Notes under the pieces: model-generated
Database searches by the model: none
Seen by the model: the letters and a program-made list of their open reading frames with translations, nothing else
Told to the model about the DNA's origin: nothing
Translations under genes and position numbers: made by a program
In this document: in pieces, positions 54,475-57,429 of the stretch
How positions within the stretch are numbered: position 1 is the stretch's first letter
Layout: each line of letters starts with the position of its first letter
Assembly: GCA_020199835.1 (NCBI GenBank)
Contig: JAIVJV010000016.1
Span: forward strand, 1-57,429
Source of the DNA: Acidobacteriota bacterium
GTDB taxonomy: Bacteria; Acidobacteriota; Blastocatellia; Pyrinomonadales; Pyrinomonadaceae
DNA length: 57,429 nt
Reading direction: 5' to 3'

Positions 54475-55809
54475 ATGGCAAAAGTTGTCGCAGTTATAGG
54501 CGCCCAATGGGGCGATGAAGGCAAAGGCAAGATCGTCGATCTGCTCGCCGAGCAATTCGATATCGTTACGCGTTACCAGGGCGGTCACAACGCGGGCCAC
54601 TCGGTCCAGGTCGGCGACCAATCATTCGTGTTACACCTGCTGCCCTCCGGCATCGTGCATCGCGGCAAGACGTGCGTACTCGGCAACGGCATGGTTATCG
54701 ATCCCAAAGCCTTCTTCGTCGAGGCCGATCGCCTCACCCAACAAGGCATCGAAGTCTCGCCCGAACGCGTCAAGATCAGCTCGCGCGCGCACCTGATCCT
54801 TCCTTACCATCGCGCGTTGGACCACACCAGCGAAGAACGGCTCGGCAACGAAAAAGTCGGCACCACTCTGCGCGGCATCGGCCCGGCATACGAAGACAAA
54901 GCGGGACGCCGCGGTATCCGCACCGCCGACGCCCTCGTGCCGGACGTGCTGCGGTCGCGTATCGAACGTAACCTGGAAGACGCCAATCGCATCATCGAAG
55001 CGTACGGCGGCGACCCGCTCAACGCTGACGAGATCTTCCAGGAGATGTCGGTGCTCACCGAACGTCTTGGACCATTCATCGCTGACACCACGCATTATCT
55101 AAACATCGCCGCGAGCGAAGGCCGCTCGATTCTGCTCGAAGGCGCGCAGGCAACGCTGCTCGACGTCGATCACGGCACCTATCCGTTCGTGACTTCTTCA
55201 ACGACGGTCGCGGGTGGCGCGATTATCGGCACCGGCCTTGCGCCGCATCGCTTGAGCGGCGTGCTCGGCATCGTGCGCACTTACACGACGCGCGTCGGTG
55301 AAGGTCCGTTTCCAACCGAAATGCTCGAGGGCGAAGCGGAGTTGGGCCAGATGATTCGCGAACGTGGCCGAGAGTATGGCGCGTCGACCGGCCGTCCGCG
55401 TCGTTGCGGTTGGTTCGACGCGTTCGCGACGCGTTATGCGGCGGAGATCAACGGCTTCACTTCGGTCGCGTTAACAAAACTCGACGTGCTCGACACGCTT
55501 GACGAGATCAAGGTGTGCACGGGTTACAAACTCAACGGCCGTGTGTGTGAATCGCTGCCGGCGGTGTCGCAGGATTTGCGACGCATCGAACCGATCTACG
55601 CGACGCTGCCCGGTTGGCAGAGTTCCACGTTGGGAATGACGGAGCTGAATTCGCTGCCGCCCAAGGCGCGCGACTACGTTGAGTTTCTGTCGTCGCAGAT
55701 TGGTGTGGAGATTGGACTGGTCTCGACTGGTCCCGAGCGTTCGCAGACGATCATCGTGCGCGACTCGGCGCTTGGCGGCTGGCTAAATGAAGCCAGCGAT
55801 ACGCGATGA
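54475..55809 (+). CDS. purA: Adenylosuccinate synthetase
   Basis: 444-aa GTP-dependent enzyme making adenylosuccinate from IMP and aspartate. N-terminal GAQWGDEGKGK at 9-19; QGGHNAGHSV, GNGMVIDPKA, TTLRGIGPAYEDKAGRRGIR, and SSTTVAGGAI are standard. 3' end overlaps a convergent membrane-protein gene by 59 nt. Confidence 0.97.
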   Translation: MAKVVAVIGAQWGDEGKGKIVDLLAEQFDIVTRYQGGHNAGHSVQVGDQSFVLHLLPSGIVHRGKTCVLGNGMVIDPKAFFVEADRLTQQGIEVSPERVKISSRAHLILPYHRALDHTSEERLGNEKVGTTLRGIGPAYEDKAGRRGIRTADALVPDVLRSRIERNLEDANRIIEAYGGDPLNADEIFQEMSVLTERLGPFIADTTHYLNIAASEGRSILLEGAQATLLDVDHGTYPFVTSSTTVAGGAIIGTGLAPHRLSGVLGIVRTYTTRVGEGPFPTEMLEGEAELGQMIRERGREYGASTGRPRRCGWFDAFATRYAAEINGFTSVALTKLDVLDTLDEIKVCTGYKLNGRVCESLPAVSQDLRRIEPIYATLPGWQSSTLGMTELNSLPPKARDYVEFLSSQIGVEIGLVSTGPERSQTIIVRDSALGGWLNEASDTR

Positions 55810-56209
55810 AGATGTAGGCGGCGACGACCCAGTCGAAGCTGATGCACAACGTCGCGTAAGACAGTGGAGTGAAGCTGCTGCCTGGGCCAACATAGTGCAA
55901 ACCGAAATCCCATAGCGGATGTAATAACCACCCGAGAGCGAGCCAGAACGGCGACCCACGCCAGCCGTACAATCCCAGCGTTCCATACGCGATTACCTGA
56001 AGGAACTCGATCAGAAGCCAGACGCGTGGTGTCTGCTCATTAAACGCGAAGCCAAAGTAGGCACCGGCAGCCGCAAACAGCGCCGTTACCAGCAACGTCC
56101 TGCCGACGATGTCCTTAATAAACCGAGACAGCAGAAACGCAATCGCCGACAGCACCGCGCCACCGATCGCGCCCTCAATCAGCACCGCCTGAATAATCTC
56201 GGCCTCCAT
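55751..56209 (-). CDS. Small membrane protein, unknown
   Basis: 152 aa from ATG at 56207-56209 (an upstream extension to 56263 is less likely). About four to five hydrophobic segments (IEGAIGGAVLSAIAFLL, LLVTALFAAAGAYFGF, LLIEFLQVIAYGTLGLY, and a C-terminal pair). No recognised family. Its 3' end overlaps purA on the opposite strand by 59 nt. Confidence 0.75.
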   Translation of the reverse strand: MEAEIIQAVLIEGAIGGAVLSAIAFLLSRFIKDIVGRTLLVTALFAAAGAYFGFAFNEQTPRVWLLIEFLQVIAYGTLGLYGWRGSPFWLALGWLLHPLWDFGLHYVGPGSSFTPLSYATLCISFDWVVAAYIFIAYRWLHLASRQAPSRAR

Positions 56210-56272
56210 CACGACCCACACCTTAGCAGATCTTTTTGCCTGGTCTGTACTACAAGGGATCAACGAGTGCCT

Positions 56273-56302
56273 TTGGACAAGTGAGACGTGGTTCGGTAGA
56301 AT
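56273..56302 (+). promoter_or_regulatory. Candidate promoter of tRNA-Lys
   Basis: -35 TTGGAC (56273-56278), 18-nt spacer, -10 TAGAAT (56297-56302). A strong hairpin, GAGCACGC-CAAA-GCGTGCTC (56329-56348), lies in the tRNA leader; on the minus strand it is followed by TTTTC and could terminate leftward transcription. Confidence 0.55.
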
Positions 56303-56361
56303 GCGCGTCGAGGTTTTGCAATTGAAAAGAGCACGCCAAAGCGTGCTCTCCGCATGTAGAT

Positions 56362-56437
<76 letters not shown>

Positions 56438-56454
56438 CCGTAATCAATCGTTTA

Positions 56455-56494
56455 GGGCAGCTACTTCTACGATGAAGCGCTGCCCTTTTCGTTT
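56455..56494 (+). terminator. Rho-independent terminator after tRNA-Lys
   Basis: GGGCAGC (56455-56461) and GCTGCCC (56479-56485) with a 17-nt loop, then TTTTCGTTTT (56486-56495). It follows the tRNA by 18 nt. Confidence 0.75.
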
Positions 56495-56615
56495 TGGTGT
56501 GCGAATAGTGTGCGAGTACGGGGCGATCAGCGCCGAGGCCGAACACCTGCTTCGTCAGAATGTGATTTACCCGCTTCTCCAGTTGCGGGATCTCCCTCTC
56601 GAGACCCTTGGTGCC

Positions 56616-56829
56616 AACTATCTCACCATCGAGGATCGCTGATTTTACTTTGATTGCTTGATGAATAGTTGAGAGTTCAGGAAACCGTGCAGTTAATTCT
56701 TTCTTATTGCGAGACATGAACCGAACAAATTTCTTTTTCAATCAAGCATAGAGCTCTATATCCATCCCACTTCACTTCAAATATCCAATCCGGCGCAGAG
56801 AACGGCGCAATTCTGGGCGTTGGGAGCAT
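56616..56829 (-). pseudogene. Fragment of ATP-dependent DNA ligase (LigD/LigB-type)
   Basis: Reading leftward from 56829: LPTPRIAPFSAPDWIFEVKWDGYRALCLIE contains the ligase nucleotidyl motif with catalytic Lys (EVKWDGYR). After a frame change near 56745 the next frame gives KFVRFMSRNKKELTARFPEL and KVKSAILDGEIV (56741-56616), the following ligase motifs. Sequence on both sides is unrelated, so both ends of the gene are missing. It lies between tRNA-Lys and the IS, suggesting leftover of an insertion or deletion event. Confidence 0.78.
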
Positions 56830-57333
56830 TAATTCAATTGTCATCTAGATAAACCTTAACTTGATTGTGGAGGGTTTTCTAGCGGGCTCAGACTCAGGCG
56901 CGATTGGTGACTTGACGCGTCAACCTCGCTACGTTCGTATGAGCTGAACATCACGCCCGAGCTTATGAGTGAAGCTGCATAGCAAAACGTCGAATCAGCC
57001 CGAAAAGTTGTTCTGATTAAAACTGGACGTATGAGCAGATCGTCATTAACATAGCACCCGCGCATTAAAACTCCAGGCTCAGCGGAGATTCTCACATGGC
57101 TTTCCTACATCCCGGCGACTTATCAAGTTCTCAATGGCTTTTCTTGCTGGTCTTTTGGGGAGGCCCTCTTTTTGGCAATGGTCGTTACGAGAACGACGAC
57201 AAGGGGAAGAAAAATAATCATAGAGAGGTTGTCGGGTCACGTGCGCTTCACGGATCATATTAGTGGAAGCGGCGAACGACTTTTTGAAAAACTCGAAGCA
57301 TGCCGCTGTAAGTACCCCTCAAAAAGCGACCAT
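56830..57333. other. Mostly non-coding stretch before the IS
   Basis: No firm gene. A 12-nt palindrome TTGACGCGTCAA lies at 56912-56923. One short ORF at 57096-57263 (55 aa) has a plausible single membrane segment (QWLFLLVFWGGPLFG) and a Gly/Asp/Lys-rich tail with a weak GGAG upstream; it is more likely chance or a remnant. The opposite-strand frame 56856-57095 has no recognisable feature. Confidence 0.35.
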
Positions 57334-57429
57334 TGAAAAGTAGAGGTTTCCGGGCGACTATGACGCCAGGAGGCCTGAATGAAGCGGAGCAAATTCAGCG
57401 AACATCAGATCATCGCGATCTTGAAAGCG
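57334..57429 (+). mobile_element. IS3-family element, 5' end (cut by window edge)
   Basis: Starts near TGAAAAGTAGAGG (57334) and runs past the window end. 57331-57378 matches the leader of the decayed copy at about 43525-43578 (minus strand) with few changes. The same start motif and orfA indicate one IS family, with this copy looking intact as far as seen. Confidence 0.8.
57379..57429 (+). CDS. IS3-family transposase OrfA, partial
   Basis: 17 codons visible (MKRSKFSEHQIIAILKA), the diagnostic start of IS3-type OrfA HTH proteins. AGGAGG at 57368-57373 gives 5-nt spacing to the ATG. Truncated by the window end. Confidence 0.85.
   Translation, partial: MKRSKFSEHQIIAILKA

Noticed and set aside
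56856..57095. Minus-strand ORF of 79 aa
   Set aside because: No family feature, no SD and composition like random intergenic DNA.

Overview
The window reads as one chromosomal segment of a free-living heterotrophic bacterium. Inference from gene content: Acidobacteriota, probably Blastocatellia-like. The basis is the mix of DUF3857/transglutaminase-TPR protein, TonB-C proteins with signal peptides, BlaI/BlaR1 with a membrane-anchored LuxR-type protein, SufBCDSU with an Rrf2 regulator, GH20/NagX-like amino-sugar genes and many intergenic palindromic repeats. No rRNA is present, so the phylum call is not proven. Housekeeping genes are intact; several accessory genes are broken.

Layout. 1-374: repeat-rich DNA with a ~52-nt inverted repeat. 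375-6180 (-): suf operon rrf2-sufB-sufC-sufD-sufS-sufU behind a promoter overlapped by a palindrome. 6223-19341 (-): TonB-C protein, then a long, tightly packed run (infA, PIN-TRAM, ispD, ispF, pyrimidine-nucleoside phosphorylase, BMP-type nucleoside ABC transporter, purine nucleoside phosphorylase, uridine kinase, cytidine deaminase, exported MtaD-like deaminase): a nucleoside import and salvage operon preceded by isoprenoid genes. 19491-21199 (+): membrane protein, DCC thiol protein and TetR regulator behind a promoter flanked by two matching operators, ending in a truncated epimerase. 21407-23535 (+): FAD monooxygenase and quinone oxidoreductase. 23651-25784 (+): Phe-rich leader peptide plus terminator (attenuator), chorismate mutase, an ACT-less prephenate dehydratase and DAHP synthase.

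25792-31082 (-): DUF3857/TPR protein and blaI-blaR1, divergent from a membrane LuxR-type gene and a DUF4199 protein. 32263-33606: D-aminoacylase-like pseudogene. 33596-38174: amino-sugar locus (NagX-like, GH20, SIS isomerase/deaminase, mini GntR). 38269-42037: VOC protein and unassigned exported proteins. 42124-42814 (-): higBA toxin-antitoxin. 42876-43578: decayed IS3-family element. 43711-43795: tRNA-Leu. 43924-49910 (+): tig-clpP-clpX-lon proteostasis block. 49955-55809 (+): unknown protein, engB, rho, glgA, purA. 55751-57429: small membrane protein, tRNA-Lys, a fragment of an ATP-dependent DNA ligase, and the 5' end of an IS3-family element cut by the window edge and related to the decayed copy.

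The most notable regulatory feature is the apparent phenylalanine attenuator at 23651-23859, which controls a three-gene Phe branch whose dehydratase lacks the usual feedback domain. All functional calls come from reading the sequence; no database search or folding software was run.
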